64,000 nucleotides of DNA from Erinaceus europaeus (GCF_950295315.1 NC_080175.1:89056161-89120160), one strand, 5' to 3'. Shown: positions 11,061-22,660, counted from the stretch's first letter. Translations and numbers: made by a program. Notes: a model not told the origin generated them from the sequence alone.

Positions 11061-12459
11061 AAGGAATCACTGATTATTCAATCATTTTGTATCCAGGAAA
11101 ATAAACCTTGTTAGGAATACTCAGTATCTAGGAAATTTCCATCCAATGAGATATGAAGCAGAACTTGCCAGGTGAGTAAAATTTATAAGTTAATGTAGAG
11201 TGCTATTAAATAATAAGGGATTTTATTTAGATCAAATCAATGTCCCCTTCAGTGCCCCTTATGTTTGGTGCTTATACAAAGGAAAGATGATGAATAATTC
11301 TGGATTGGCATATGGAAGCACAGTGGGTACTGAACAAACACAACATATTCTTATCTGGGTATTAAATAACATGACAAAACACCTACTTTCCATATGCATA
11401 GAAAGGCATTAAATTATGTAGTACTTCCGTATACAATCTATTAATTAAATCCTAAGAATATGCAAGTATGAATATTCATTTGTACCTGCATTCACACATT
11501 AGTTTATATTCTTAATAAAATTATCAGTACAGAATTTCATACTCTTGTAAGAAATTTTATAGTAGAATTTACATTAGTTATATAATTATATATATTAGTT
11601 ATATAATTAATAAATAAATCTTACTGGAAATTATTGTACACCATAAAATATCAAAGAAGATGTGTCAATTAATAATTGAGTTTTCAGGGAACAGACATAG
11701 GGTACATACACTATATATATATGTATATATATATATATATATGTATATATATTAGTATATTTTCTCTTAAAAAATCAGTGACTACAAGGAAACCTAGCTA
11801 CAAATATAAACAAGATTTTCATTATTTCAGAATTGTAGCAAAAAATGTTAGGATCATAACATACTGGCTTGATTATAAGGATAATCAACTTGTTATTAAG
11901 GGAAAATTGTTAAGTAAGGAATTATTACTATTCCTATGAATTAATGTTGCAGTTTATTTTGTTTAAGACAAAGTTCTGGGGAATTCACAAATCTGGAAAT
12001 AATGATGCCACTGGAACTTTATTCCTCACCGCTGCTTCATGTGTACACACATTTCCAGGAGGGCTGTGCCAAAATTCAGCATCATGCATTTAGTGGACAA
12101 TGATAGAGCGAGAGCGAAAGTATATATAATCCCAAAGAGAGTTGAGCCCATTTTTTCACTGACATTTAGACAATATGAACTTCTATACTCTATGGACAAA
12201 AAGACAATTTCTTGATTGATGCGGAGCTAGTGATGTGGAAACAACTATGGCAAGCTCTAGTTAACAATTCCAATGTATTTCTTTCACAGTTAATAAAAGT
12301 TCAAAGCCTGGGATGTCATAATAAGGTATATGTAGCATGTTCTTGGGTGGTGGGAATAACTTTAACATGTGCCTTTGAAGAAGCGAATTTTCTTGCAGAA
12401 TTAATAGTTATTTAAGTTTATGTATACTGGATCTGCAAATGGTTCAAGTTCTCAGTAGC
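11061..12459. other. Unassigned AT-rich DNA
   Basis: TA-rich microsatellite at about 11711-11757. The 87-codon frame at 11676-11939 is largely this microsatellite (alternating Tyr/Ile) and is not a gene. No splice-flanked exon seen. Confidence 0.6.
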
Positions 12460-12575
12460 TACCAGGGGAGGGGGTGGGATATGGAGAATGGGTGGAGGAA
12501 ATTGTGTGGAATTGTACCCCTCCTACCCTATGGTTTTGTTAATTAATACTTTCTTAAATAAAAAAAAAATGTTTA
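12460..12575 (+). mobile_element. Element X, 3' end only
   Basis: 'ccaggggagggggtgggatatgg', 'ggaattgtacccctcctaccctatgg', 'ttttgttaat' then AATAAAAAAAAAA. This is the sense 3' end of X with its poly(A) tail, truncated 5'. Confidence 0.8.
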
Positions 12576-12639
12576 TAGTATTTTGAAGTGAAGGTTTTAA
12601 AAAAAGGACTTTCAAGATCATACTAAAATCAAAACTAGA

Positions 12640-12862
12640 TCATAGGATGTGATAGAAGATAACTACAGAAACCAGACCTTCCACCTTCTGCATCCCAAAA
12701 TGACCTTGGGTCCATACTCCCAGAGGGATAAAGAATAGGAAAGCTATCAGGGGAGAGGATGGGATATGGAGGTCTGGTGGTGGGAATTGTGTGGAGTTGT
12801 ACCCCTCTTATCCTATGATTTTGTCAATGTTTCCTTTTATAAATAAAATTTTAAAATATATA
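12640..12862 (+). mobile_element. Element X, 3' end
   Basis: A second X 3' end in the same orientation, starting around 'gatgtgatagaagataactacagaaacc' and running through 'ccaccttctgcatcccaaaatgacc' to 'cctatgattttgtcaatg' and AATAAAATTTTAAAA. It lies directly downstream of the tail of the previous copy. Confidence 0.8.
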
Positions 12863-13202
12863 AGTACTGATACCATTGGTTGCAACAATCCCATCATTGT
12901 TATTTTTTTTCTTTTTCCTACAGTATTCTGTTATAAATAACTCATTAGGTTCAATGGGAAGTATATTCAATTTCCCATGAAAGAAGTTAGTACGATTTTC
13001 CTGGTTACACAGGGGGTGGGGGTGGAGATTAATTGGATTGCTTTAGTAGTATGAAAGGAATTAAAGCATGAACTAAGACCAAACAAGAATTGCAAGAAGC
13101 TTATATAGCCTATTTATAAATTATTATGCTTTTAAAGAAAAAAGAAATCTCTAAATGAGGCATCGTTAACTTTAGTATGCATTCACATTTATTCATGTGT
13201 CT
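12863..13202. other. Unassigned
   Basis: Nothing recognisable apart from a short G-rich run (gggggtgggggtgg) near 13012. Confidence 0.6.
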
Positions 13203-13446
13203 TTTAATTATTTATTTATTTTTTTATTAGATAGGACAGACAGAAATTGTTTGGGGCAGGAGGGAATAGAAATAGAGCGAGAGGGAGAGAGGGAGGTGGG
13301 GGGAGAGAGAGAGAGAGACCAACACCTTCAACACTGCTTCACCACCAGTAAAGCTTCCAGTGCAGGTGGAGACCATGGACTTGTACCAGGTCCTTGCATA
13401 ATGAATGTAATGTGTGCACACAATCAGGGGTGCCACTGCCTGGTCC
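13203..13446 (-). mobile_element. SINE-B
   Basis: Inverted: A/T-rich tail, 'ttagataggacagacagaaatt', a GAGA-rich body, 'caacactgcttcaccaccag', 'aaagcttcc', the inverted B box area, and the inverted head ending 'ggtgccactgcctggtccc'. Nearly full length. The 102-codon plus-strand frame here is SINE sequence. Confidence 0.8.
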
Positions 13447-13499
13447 CTTGCATTCATGATTTTTGCTCCTCTTTGTTCTTTATCTACCTGGCACCATAC

Positions 13500-13680
13500 T
13501 CTTAGGTTTCCTTTCCTCCTACCCCCCCTAAAGCCCTCCCTTCCTTCTTCTTTCTTTTCTTTCTGCCTTCCTCTCTTCTTTCTATCCTCTCTCCCTCTCT
13601 TCCTTCCCTTTCTCTTTTGTCTATTTTTTCATTCCTTTTTTTTCTCCCACAAATGTACATTTTTTTCATTCATTCTTTTT
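13500..13680. repeat. Degenerate pyrimidine-rich tract
   Basis: CTTCC/TTCTT-rich low-complexity DNA with short T-runs. It accounts for the Pro/Phe/Leu-rich 89-codon frame at 13414-13683, which is spurious. Confidence 0.85.
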
Positions 13681-13730
13681 TAGCAAACACTTTATTTTTT
13701 ATTAAATCATTTTTTTAAATTTTCATTATC

Positions 13731-13926
13731 TTTACTTATTTGATAAAGACATCCAGAACTGGAGAGGAAGAGGGCATAGAGAAAGGGAAAGAAACAGAGT
13801 GAACACCTGTAGCACTGCTTCACCTCTTGTGAAGCTTCCTCCCCTGCAGGTGGGGACCAGGGACTTGAATCTGGGTCCCTGTACATTGTAACATGTGTGC
13901 TCAATCCAGTGCACCACCACCCAGCC
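13731..13926 (-). mobile_element. SINE-B
   Basis: Inverted copy: 'gataaagacatccagaactgg', 'agcactgcttcacctcttgtgaagcttcc', 'cctgcaggtggggacc', inverted B box 'ggacttgaatctgggtccctg', head end 'gtgcaccaccacccagccca'. The 118-codon minus-strand frame at 13707-14063 spans it and is not a gene. Confidence 0.85.
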
Positions 13927-13929
13927 CAT

Positions 13930-14081
13930 TTAGTAAAAATTTTATTGGGGAAATGTTTTACACTATAATTGTTGACACATGGCTGCAACCTCTCACCTCC
14001 CTGTGGTAGGTGTCTGCACACAACTCCCATTACATACCCAAGACTTTCTCTACCATTGTGCACTAGCTAAATAAACCCTCT

Positions 14082-14117
<36 letters not shown>

Positions 14118-14189
14118 ACACACACGCACACACTGTCCTCTCTCCCAGAGTCCTTTACTTTGCTACAGTACACCATACCCTGTATTTTT
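13930..14189 (-). mobile_element. L1 3' UTR fragment with (CA)n
   Basis: Inverted L1 tail: 'attttattggggaaatg', 'ttgttgacacatggctgcaacctctcacctccctg', and 'agagtcctttactttgctac'. Related to 30347-30600 and 51595-51850. A (CA)n microsatellite lies at about 14089-14127. It is cut off by the LTR that follows. Confidence 0.7.
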
Positions 14190-14655
14190 TGCCAGGCTAG
14201 CGTGGGGGTACCTCTTCCCGGGCACGTGCTCTCTGGGTTGGAGAGAACTGGACTGGAACCAGACTGGGCTGCTACTCACACAGCGATGCAGGAGAGAGAG
14301 TCTTGAATTCTGGCAGAGTGGGAATGCAATGTCTTTTTTTTTTTTTATCAGAGAGGCAATGCTTTAAAAGGCTAGACCTGGAAGTGTCAAGTCTGAAACG
14401 GAAATGGCTAGGAAGGGGGTGGAGAAAGGGAAAAGTAGGCTGGGAAGGTAGAAACTTCCTTAGCAACTGTTGCGAGGATTTTAACTGGTGGGATTAATTA
14501 ATATCCTGGAAGCAGGGAGGGTCCCAAGGGCAGAAAGATAGTAGATCAAAGGAATGGAATGGGTGGGGATCTTTAAGGCAAAACAATGGTTATGTAAATA
14601 GGCCATAGTATCAGGAATGGAGGGTGGAGCAGGGGTATCTGGCTTAATGCCGACA
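14190..14655 (-). mobile_element. Endogenous retrovirus class II (ERVK/IAP-like) LTR
   Basis: On the minus strand this reads TG...CA over 466 bp, beginning TGTCGGCATTAAGCC and ending AGCCTGGCA. A TATA-like CTTTTAAAGC (plus 14360-14371) is followed by an A-rich GATAAAAA polyadenylation-like region, and the R/U5 part is locally GC-rich. The decisive feature is the purine tract AAAAAGAAAGGGGGAGA immediately 5' of the TG (plus 14656-14672), which is the expected polypurine primer of the 3' LTR. It inserted into or beside an L1 tail. The left boundary is less certain than the right. Confidence 0.75.
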
Positions 14656-14916
14656 TCTCCCCCTTTCTTTTTATATAATGGCTATAGTATCAGGAATGTG
14701 GGGTGTTTTGTGAGGCAGGGAGTCTGATAGGATGAGACACACCTTTGGGGTTACTCTTGTCCCTCCTTGCTAAACCTCTTGGTAGAGAAAGAGACTGACA
14801 GGAAAGACTCACTCGTCAGGTCAAGCCCTGCCAAGCTCAACCACGTCCTCACAGTTTTCAGACAATTTTTAAAGAATACCTCACCTTTCAAAATTTTATT
14901 CCCTCTGATCCATTTT
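14656..14916 (-). pseudogene. ERV internal 3' remnant
   Basis: Begins with the polypurine tract of the neighbouring LTR. The rest should come from just upstream of a 3' LTR (end of env or non-coding), but no frame is preserved beyond about 70 codons and no 5' LTR is visible in this window. The boundary with the SINE at 14929 is only approximate. Confidence 0.5.
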
Positions 14917-14928
14917 AAAAATTGTAAA

Positions 14929-15192
14929 ACTTGGGGTTGGGAGGTAACACAGCAGGTTAAGCACACGTAGCATGAAGCTCAAGGACTGATGTAAGGATTC
15001 CTGTTCAAGCCCTTGGCTCCCTACCTGCTGGGGCATCACTTCACAGGCTTTGAAGCATGTCTGCAAGTGTCTCTATTTCTCTCCCCCACTCTGTACCCTC
15101 CTCTCTCAATATCTCTCTGTCATATACAACAATGACTACATCAACAACTACAACAATAAAAAAAAGTGCAATAAAAGGGAAAATAAATAATA
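14929..15192 (+). mobile_element. SINE-A
   Basis: Full-length but diverged: head 'ttggggttgggaggtaacacagcaggttaagc', B box (TGTTCAAGCCC), body, CAACAA tail. It is flanked by aaaaattgtaaa at 14917-14928 and 15193-15204. Confidence 0.88.
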
Positions 15193-15417
15193 AAAAATTG
15201 TAAATATTCTCTCATTAGAAATATTTTACAGTAATGTTACAGGAGAGACTTTTGACATGAATTCACAAAATTAGTGGAAGACCAGTGTAGTTTTGCATTG
15301 AAGAAAATTTACGCAATATATGTTTAATAATTTCACAGTGACATTCTTAATTAGTAAGGACTTTATCATCACTAAAGGGGGTACCATTAATATATATGAT
15401 AATTAGGCATTAACTCA

Positions 15418-15600
15418 TTTATTTATTTGTTTGTTTATTTGTTTTTGCCTCCAGGAGTGTTACTGCTGGGGCTTGGTGCCTACACTACGAATCCAGTGCT
15501 CCTGAAGGCCATTTTTCCCATTTTGTTGCCCTTGTTGTTTCCCTTGTTATTGTCTCTATTATTGATGATGTTGTTATTGGATATGACAGAGAGACATGTG
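15418..15600 (-). mobile_element. A-long SINE, 3' part
   Basis: Inverted tail and 3' module (GCCTCCAGGAGTGTTACTGC, 'cttggtgcctacactacgaatcc'), then 'cattttgttgcccttgttg' and the start of the purine body. The tRNA head is absent (5' truncation). Confidence 0.82.
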
Positions 15601-16821
15601 CACTTAATCTGCTGTTCTACCCCCAACCCCCTTAATTCACTTTATATGTGTAAGCAGCTTATATACTTTAGTACATAAGTTACATATGGTTAGGTTATGA
15701 AAAATAAAGAATGAATAGTGATTTGATATGCATTGCTGTTATAATTCATGATAATTGGCACAAATATATACATCCTGAATCAATGTTTTTCCTTGCAAAA
15801 TAGAGTGATAGTGTAATTAGTTCAAGTATGCAAACAATTATGAAAATGATAGCAATAAAAACTAATTTATAAATTATATTATGAAATTCATAAAAGATTA
15901 AAACTTAACATTATTGCATTTGTAGAAGTAGTGTAGGCTGAATTACCAAGTGCAAACTGGACAGGTACTTTGCCTCAAAGCCCAGATGATATCCTTTGCT
16001 TCTGGATGTCACATTGGCTCAAGACTTGTGTTTTTCTGCCTAAAGCCCATGTTGCACCCAGTACTTTCTACAGCTAATAACTTTTGCATATAGCACTAGT
16101 GATGTAATGCACTTCTCATGTAAGAGCTGAGGTGACTCCTGTGCATGTCTAAGATGACTGTATCAGCCAACATGATAAAAGGCTCTGCTGAAAACAATAG
16201 ACAAGCACTCTTGCACTTGCCATCTCCACTTATGGCATCTACATAATCCTCCTTCCAGCTGGGGATCTCACCCCACCAAATCCCCCTTCAGCCAGCAAAT
16301 GGTGACACTTGACAGATGGTTCAGCAGATAGAACAGAACTTCCATAGCTGAAAATTTTCCATTTTTGGAAGTGAATATTCTTAAATTGTGCTGTGCTCTG
16401 ATTCTGATATGTGTGTGTGCTAAATTAAATTTTAAATATGGTAAATGTTTAAATAATTTAGTAGTATAATGAGAGCATGCCAATTATTACTGACACAGAG
16501 TATTTAACTTTTTTGATAAAGTTTCTGTATTATAAAAAAAGTTTCTGTATTATAATTTTCTCACAATTTACTAACTTATATTTTTTGGATAAGTATATAA
16601 TTTTACTTAAATTATATTTAATATAATTTAATGTAAGTATTATTTGATGTTAATTTAAGTTTTATTCTTAAATAATTGAAATTAGTTGTAATTATACCTG
16701 CTAAAATTAGTATAAACATTAAGAAGTACTTTGTAAAACAATGATGAATAAAAAAGATTTTATATTCTGTATAAATGATTTTATATACTATATATATAAA
16801 TGAGATAAAATTAGAGCTAAG
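15601..16821. other. Unassigned; possible LTR-like patch
   Basis: About 15940-16280 is less AT-rich than its surroundings and contains ATAAAAGGCTCTGC near 16173, reminiscent of a retroviral LTR promoter, but I find no boundaries or family landmarks. A 20-bp tandem duplication (aaagtttctgtattat core) lies at 16519-16558. Confidence 0.35.
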
Positions 16822-17106
16822 GGAACTGGGCCATAGTGGAGCAGGTTAAGTGCACATGGCACGAAGAGCAAGAACCGGCTTAAAGATCCGGTTCGAGCCC
16901 CCAGCTCCCTACCTGCAGGAGAGTCACTTCATAGGAGGTAAAACAGGTCTGCAGGTGTCTTTCTTTCTCTCCCCCTTTCTGTTTTCCACTCCTCTCTCCA
17001 TTACTCTCTGTCCTTTCTAACAATGACAGCATCAGTAACAATGGCAATAATAACTACAACAACAATAAAAAACAAGGGCAACAAAAGGGAAAATAAATAA
17101 AATATT
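16822..17106 (+). mobile_element. SINE-A
   Basis: Full length: 'actgggccatagtggagcaggttaag', B box GGTTCGAGCCC, body, CAACAA and AAATAAATAAA tail. An imperfect direct repeat around 'tagagctaa' lies at about 16812 and 17120. Confidence 0.88.
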
Positions 17107-18404
17107 TAAAAAAATTAAATGTAGAGCTAAATGTGCATCTAACATATTCTACATGCTTTAACATTCATGCAGTCTATCTTCAGAATAATGCTGGGTTATC
17201 TTTATTGCACTATTTTTAAAAAAGCTGCGATATGAAGTGATAAAGTAATCTGGGCATCAACAGAAGTTACTAATGGTAGAAACCAGGCAATATAACATAT
17301 TATACCTAACAAAGATGTTTCCCTTTTTTTAAACACGGGAAAAATCTAGGCTATATTTCTCTAAGAAAAAGATAAGGAGAAAAGGCTTTTTTATTTTTAT
17401 TTTACTGTCACTTGTTTATTCTCTTTAATTCTTTCATATTAATTGAAGTATAACTGACACAATATATATTAGGCCAGAGGTACAGATTAATGATCATACA
17501 AGAGACTTTTCTGCCTGTTACTTCAAAGTTCCATGTTCAGTCATTAGAGCCACCATATGTCATAAGTCAGAGTTGAGCAGTATAACTGACTTCATAAAAA
17601 AATATTCTTAAAAGATCCATTTCATCATCATGTTTTTATAAAAATATGTCATGACTGGTAAATTACAAGTTTAAAAATAAGTCCAAAATTTGGGTGTACA
17701 AAGTTATCTAGACACATCTGAAAAATAAGTGTGTTTTTAACAGTGCTTTAATGTACCCAATAGACAACATAAATAAAGTATATGTTCTTTAGCATAAATA
17801 TGTTAACAGAAAATGGTTAAGTTGATGAATGATGTTATAAATATGACCTTAATGAGCTAGTATTAAATAAAATATCAATTTAGTTTAAACTCATTAACTA
17901 ACCAAAATAAATTCTCTTGCGTACTTTAGAAAACATTGAAAAAATGGAAAGCCTTTGAATGATGTATTATTAACTGTTGAAGGCTTCAATCCTAGTAGTT
18001 GAAGAGCTAGTATAATCTTGTTTGTGTACTTGGTCAGATCACTCTATTCATACAATAATACATGATAACATTCTAATTAACAGACAAAATTGAAAATTAA
18101 TGTCCAAAATTATGTATGTTATTTTCAGTGCAAGTGTTCACTAAAGCTAGAAGTCAGAATACTAGAAGCTACTCTATCCTAACAGATACACTACAAATGT
18201 TGAAAGAAACTTCTACATTACCACAGTCTGCATAGTGTTCCAAACTAGCATTTTTTAAAATTTAAATACATTTATACCATAAAGCAATTGGGCATATCTC
18301 TCAACTGATAAAGAAATCTTACCATGTTTATTTGCATCATTAAACTTGTTTATGCTCACATAAATTTCAACTCATACAATCAAAGACCAAAAAAATCACA
18401 TAAA
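17107..18404. other. Unassigned; SINE-C scrap inside
   Basis: 17505-17590 resembles the plus-strand SINE-C core ('caaagttccatgttcagtcattagagccaccatatgtcataagtcagagttgagcag'). The rest shows nothing I recognise. Confidence 0.45.
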
Positions 18405-18540
18405 ACTTAACAACAATGTCAGCAATAACAACAATAAAAAGAACAACAATGATATACAACAAGGGCAACAAAAGGGGAAAAAATAGCCTCCAGGAGCAGT
18501 GGATTTTGCCCTGGAGGCAAAAAAGAAAAGAAAAAAAAGA
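18405..18540 (+). mobile_element. A-long SINE, 3' end only
   Basis: Starts in the CAACAA tract and ends in the 3' module, here shortened so that GCCTCCAGGAGCAGTGG is followed almost at once by TTGCCCTGGAGGC and an A-rich tail. It is the most compact version of the inverted-repeat module in the window. Confidence 0.8.
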
Positions 18541-18807
18541 TAGAAAAAAATAAAACAACTTTGCAACTTGTAACTAAACAAATGTAGCTAGCTATTGTTC
18601 ATTATTATTATTTTTTTTACCTTATATTGACTACAAGGTAAGAGTTTAGAGTTCTTTACAATTTTACTGAATATTTTAGTAATAATGATTTTATTCCTAA
18701 TCAAAGTAAAATTTATCTAAGAATTGAAATTGCAACATATGTAATTGTCACATTAGCTTATCTTTCTTAGAAGACACTTAAATACATGTAAGATAACAAA
18801 TAAGTTG

Positions 18808-19112
18808 TAGGGATGTAGCGGAGCAGGTGAAGCACACTTGGCACAGGGCACAAGGACCAGCCCCCAGCTCCCCACCTGCAGGGGAGACTCTTCACAGGTA
18901 GTGAAGCAGGTCTGCAGGTATCTGTCTTCCTCTCCTCTCTGTCTTCCTCTCTGTCGATTTCTCTTTGTCCTATCTATCAACAACAGCAATAATAATAGCA
19001 ACAAGACCAACAAAAATGGGGAAAAATGGTCTCCAGAAGCAGTGGATTTGTGGTGCAGGCTTGGAGCCCCAGCAATAACCCTGGAGGCAAAACAGACAAA
19101 CAAATAAATAAA
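18808..19112 (+). mobile_element. A-long SINE with deleted B box
   Basis: Head 'gggatgtagcggagcaggtgaagcacacttggc' is intact, but the text jumps from 'aaggaccag' to 'cccccagctcc', losing about 20 bp that carry the B box. Body, CAACAA tract, 3' module (GTCTCCAGAAGCAGTGG...ACCCTGGAGGC) and tail follow. The 116- and 89-codon frames on both strands are SINE-derived. Confidence 0.88.
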
Positions 19113-19805
19113 TAAGTGGTGGTAATCATTTTAGTTCTATATTCTTATACAAATTATTTTCTATTCTTCAGGCATGGAAAAACATGCAGTATACATTAAA
19201 TTCACGCAGCAATTATAGTAGAAAAACTCAATATTCGTATTAGAAAGACTTTAGTTCTTAAATATTACCATATACAAAGTTAATTTCAGATGAATAATCA
19301 ATAGGGAATAGTTGAAATTGTATTTAATACATACACATATCTGTGAACTTATAAAATACCATTTAGTAAATCAAAACATTAAGTGATAATCAATTAAAAT
19401 ATAATTTGCTTTATGTTTTCAGTATTATAGTTCCAACATTACTATTCATACAGAGTTAAAGACATAGGCTGATTTATTATTCTTTTTACAGTTATTGCCA
19501 TTTTATGTGAAGACAGCTTAATTATAGATCAATGAATTAAATCTGCTATTCATCCATTAAACAATGTAAATTATATTTTTCCCCATCAAATCAAAAGAGT
19601 ACTTAACCTATTTATAATTTGGTCACTTATCTATATTTAGTTGGCTTACTCTGTATGGTACTTGCTGTACAATATGTGATAACTATGCAGCTAATCATTA
19701 ATTTTTAAATTATACATCTTTGTGGATAATTGCAATGTTTTCTTAATGTTTATATAAGTTAACCAGTTTTGTCAAAGGTTTCACTGTAAAATAAATAATA
19801 ATTAT
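19113..19805. other. Unassigned AT-rich DNA
   Basis: No repeat or gene recognised. Confidence 0.6.
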
Positions 19806-19968
19806 TTTCTTTTTTTCTTCTTCTTCTTCTTTTTTTTTTTAACCAGAGCACTACTCATTTCTAGTTTATGGTGATGGTACAAGGGTGTGGGGGGAATTGA
19901 ACCTGGGTCTTTGGAGCCTCAGGCATGAGAGTCTCTATGCATAACCATTATGCTATCTATCCTCGCCC
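19806..19968 (-). mobile_element. SINE-C
   Basis: Well-preserved inverted copy: T/TTC-rich inverted tail, 'aaccagagcactactcatttctagtttatggtgatgg', inverted B box 'gggaattgaacctgggtc', 'cctcaggcatgagagtctctatgcataaccattatgctatctatcctcgccc'. Used here as the reference for the family. Confidence 0.85.
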
Positions 19969-20995
19969 ATAAATAGTAATTCTTAATGCCACTTTAGATT
20001 CGAATGAATATACATGGCATTTTTTTTTATTTATGAACTGGATAAAAGAAGACTTGAATAAATCAACCTCAAAACATTAAAATATATCTCTAGGATCAGC
20101 TTGAGAATATGAAAACACCTTTTAAACTGTATACTGTAGCCATTCATTCTGAAATGTAAATGTTCAGGTATAAGGACTCTTATCTGCTCAGCTGCTTTCT
20201 ACTCATCACAGGTGACCCGCATTATTCTCTTAAGGACCTCTCCCTGTTCCCTCAGTCTTCTCTATACAATTACTTACTAGTCATCCCATTTAAAGATTGG
20301 TTGTAAATCTCTTTCAAGTCTTTTAAACAAAGGAAAACTGAAGGTTTAGGAAAGAAGGAATCACATTACTGTAGGCTCCTTAAGGTAGAGAAAGTCATTA
20401 CATAACATTCCTTAAAGTTTTACAAAATTATTTCTTATCTAGTCTCTCTTTATCCAGTTATATTAAAATAAGTCTGTTTTCATATATTACCTAGTTCTCT
20501 TCACTATGAACTTTTAAAATTAAATGGATCATGCAATTTAGATTTTCCAATCATTTATCGCCTGATCTTAGGTATTGCAAAGTCATATTTTTTTTTGTTT
20601 TAAATTCCTTCAATTGCCTGGATTTTAATGCAGTAAATTTAGGTCTGGTAAAGGAGCAAGATCTGGATCAATTTAGAATTTCTTGCTGCCTTGAAATTAA
20701 AAGTACTTGGTACACATTTAAAGATATCACTGCATAACTAATTCTAAAATGCATCTTGATCTAGTATTAGTCTTATAATGACAAGTATTTTATTTCCTAG
20801 CAGACTTAGCTTAGGAGTTGCTTTACTACTGTTTTTCTATAGTAGTTAGCTTAATTTAATCATTAGCATTTAGTACAATATCAGGTTGGATGTTGAGTAG
20901 ATTTTATAAACAGTGTTTTCTGTTCTCTGCTTCATGAAGCCTTTTCTGAACTTCCATCATTTAATGAGAATTGTGAAGTCTTTTATGTGAATCTT
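19969..20995. other. Unassigned AT-rich DNA
   Basis: No gene. The 68-codon frame at 20531-20737 has no recognisable motif. A slightly GC-richer patch at 20190-20270 could be an old repeat but I cannot name it. Confidence 0.55.
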
Positions 20996-21345
20996 TTCAG
21001 GTTCAGACATGAGCATTAGCAGCCTGATCCATCCCCCCCACCTCCCCCTCCCCCCACCCCACACACCCCGTTGGGAAGACCTCTAGGTGATGTTCTGGGA
21101 CACACTGATGAAGTCATCTTTCCAGGGAGGTCAGGATGGAAGCATGATAGCATCTGCAACTTGGTGGCTAATGGATGGTAAGATATAAAGCAGGATGAAA
21201 TGAACAGCAGCCATGAAAGTAGTGATAGAGCAGATAAGAATAGGGATCTTACAGTGGGAGAAAGTGGGGAAGTCTATGTTAAGTATGTTCCTGGGGGCCT
21301 ATGACTTTCATAGCTGTTGCTTGAGTTTGATAGCTAACATGGAGG
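20996..21345 (-). mobile_element. Element X internal fragment
   Basis: Inverted X without its poly(A) end: 'gttctgggacacactgatgaagtcatctttccagggaggtcaggatgg', 'gcatctgcaacttggtggc', 'gaagtctatgttaagtatgttc'. A C-rich tract (21034-21068) has grown where other copies have ordinary sequence. Confidence 0.7.
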
Positions 21346-21748
21346 TGAACAAAAATATTCTGACTATATTTTTTTGCAATGAGAATTGAATGATACATAA
21401 GACATGATCATATCATGTAGTGAATTACAGTAAACAGTGGTATATACTATTAAAATATAACAAAGTTGCATATGAACAATCTTTTGGTAGAAGAATATTT
21501 GTATCAATGAACTCTAGATAAACAATTTTAATGACAAAATATTTCAATTGTCATCTAGTTTTCAACTTTAGATTACCTTTTGGCAGACTCTAAAACTTCT
21601 TTGGAAATAAATATGCCCCCCAAATAATCCTTAGCTATTTTAATGAGTAAGGATTTTAAGTTAATTTTATCAAATATTCAACTACTGTTACATGTAAAAT
21701 ATGTTTTTTAAATATAAGATATATAGAAGTCCTTACTATGTTTGCTTA
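21346..21748. other. Unassigned
   Basis: No gene or repeat recognised. Confidence 0.6.
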
Positions 21749-21948
21749 GGGTCCCGGTGGTGGCACACACCTGGTTAAGCACACACTCTACAATGCGTAA
21801 GGACCTGGGTTCAAGCCTCTGTTCCCCATCAGCAGGGGGAAAGCTTCATGAATGATGAAGCATTGCTGCTGGTGTCTCTCATTCTCTCTGTCTCTCTATT
21901 TCACCCTTGTCTCTTAACTTCTCTCTGTCTCTATCCAATAATAAATAA
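21749..21948 (+). mobile_element. SINE-B
   Basis: Plus-strand copy: head 'ggtcccggtggtggcacacacctggttaagc', B box (GGGTTCAAGCC), 'gaaagcttcatgaatgatgaagcattgctgctgg', CT-rich body, 'tatccaataataaataaaa' tail. Confidence 0.88.
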
Positions 21949-22100
21949 AATTGGGGCAGGGGTAGAAAGCATAGTGGTGATGCAAAGAGACTCTCATACC
22001 TGAGGTTCCAAAGTCCCACATTCAATTCCCTGAACTGCCATAAGCTAGAGTTGAACAGTTCTCTGGTATTAAAATAATATAATAAAATAAATAAAATGAA
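21949..22100 (+). mobile_element. SINE-C
   Basis: Follows directly on the tail of the SINE-B: 'gtagaaagcatagtggtgatgcaaagagactctcatacc', weak B box (CATTCAATTCC), 'gccataagctagagttgaacagttctctgg', A-rich tail. An example of insertion at another SINE's tail. Confidence 0.85.
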
Positions 22101-22504
22101 ATTTAAAAAATGATGTGTGCTTAAAGTAGTAGCTAGTAAAATTAGTCCAAATATGAATTTGTTTATCTCATGACAGAGAGTCTAGAGCACCTCTCTGTGC
22201 TGTATGGAAAAGAACTGATAAGATCTAGAGCCCTGCCCTCTACCATTAAGTCACCTTGCCAATTGCAAGCTGTTTTGATTTATATACTCAACTGCATGTT
22301 ACAGAAAGCATGCAAACTGTTTGAAACCATTTTAAAACAGTTTAAGCAATTTGACTTTCATTTCCATGTACAGAAACAGAAGAAATTCTAGCAACTTTCT
22401 ATAATTCCACCTAACAGTCTAACAAAGAATTGCTTTTCTAGCCCAGTGTAAAACAGAGTAACGAATGTCTCTAATAGCCTTAATGTTCTACATTTGAAAG
22501 ATTT
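22101..22504. other. Unassigned
   Basis: The 73-codon frame at 22170-22391 has no recognisable motif or neighbouring splice signals that I can support. Confidence 0.5.
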
Positions 22505-22660
22505 CAAATTGATAGGGAAGGGGGAGAGAGAAACAGACACCTGCAACACTGTTTCACCTCTTGCAAAGCTTTTCTCTTGCAGATGGGGGCTGGTGACTCA
22601 AACCGGAGGCCTTGTGCATTGTAACGAGTGCGCTCAACCAGGTGTACCACTTGGACCCAG
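22505..22660 (-). mobile_element. SINE-B, tail-truncated
   Basis: Inverted: 'gggagagagaaacagacacctgcaacactgtttcacctcttgcaaagcttttc', inverted B box 'gactcaaaccggaggcc', head end 'gtgcgctcaaccaggtgtaccacttggaccca'. Confidence 0.82.

Noticed and set aside
11676..11939. 87-codon frame with Tyr/Ile repeats
   Set aside because: It is a translated (TA)n microsatellite.
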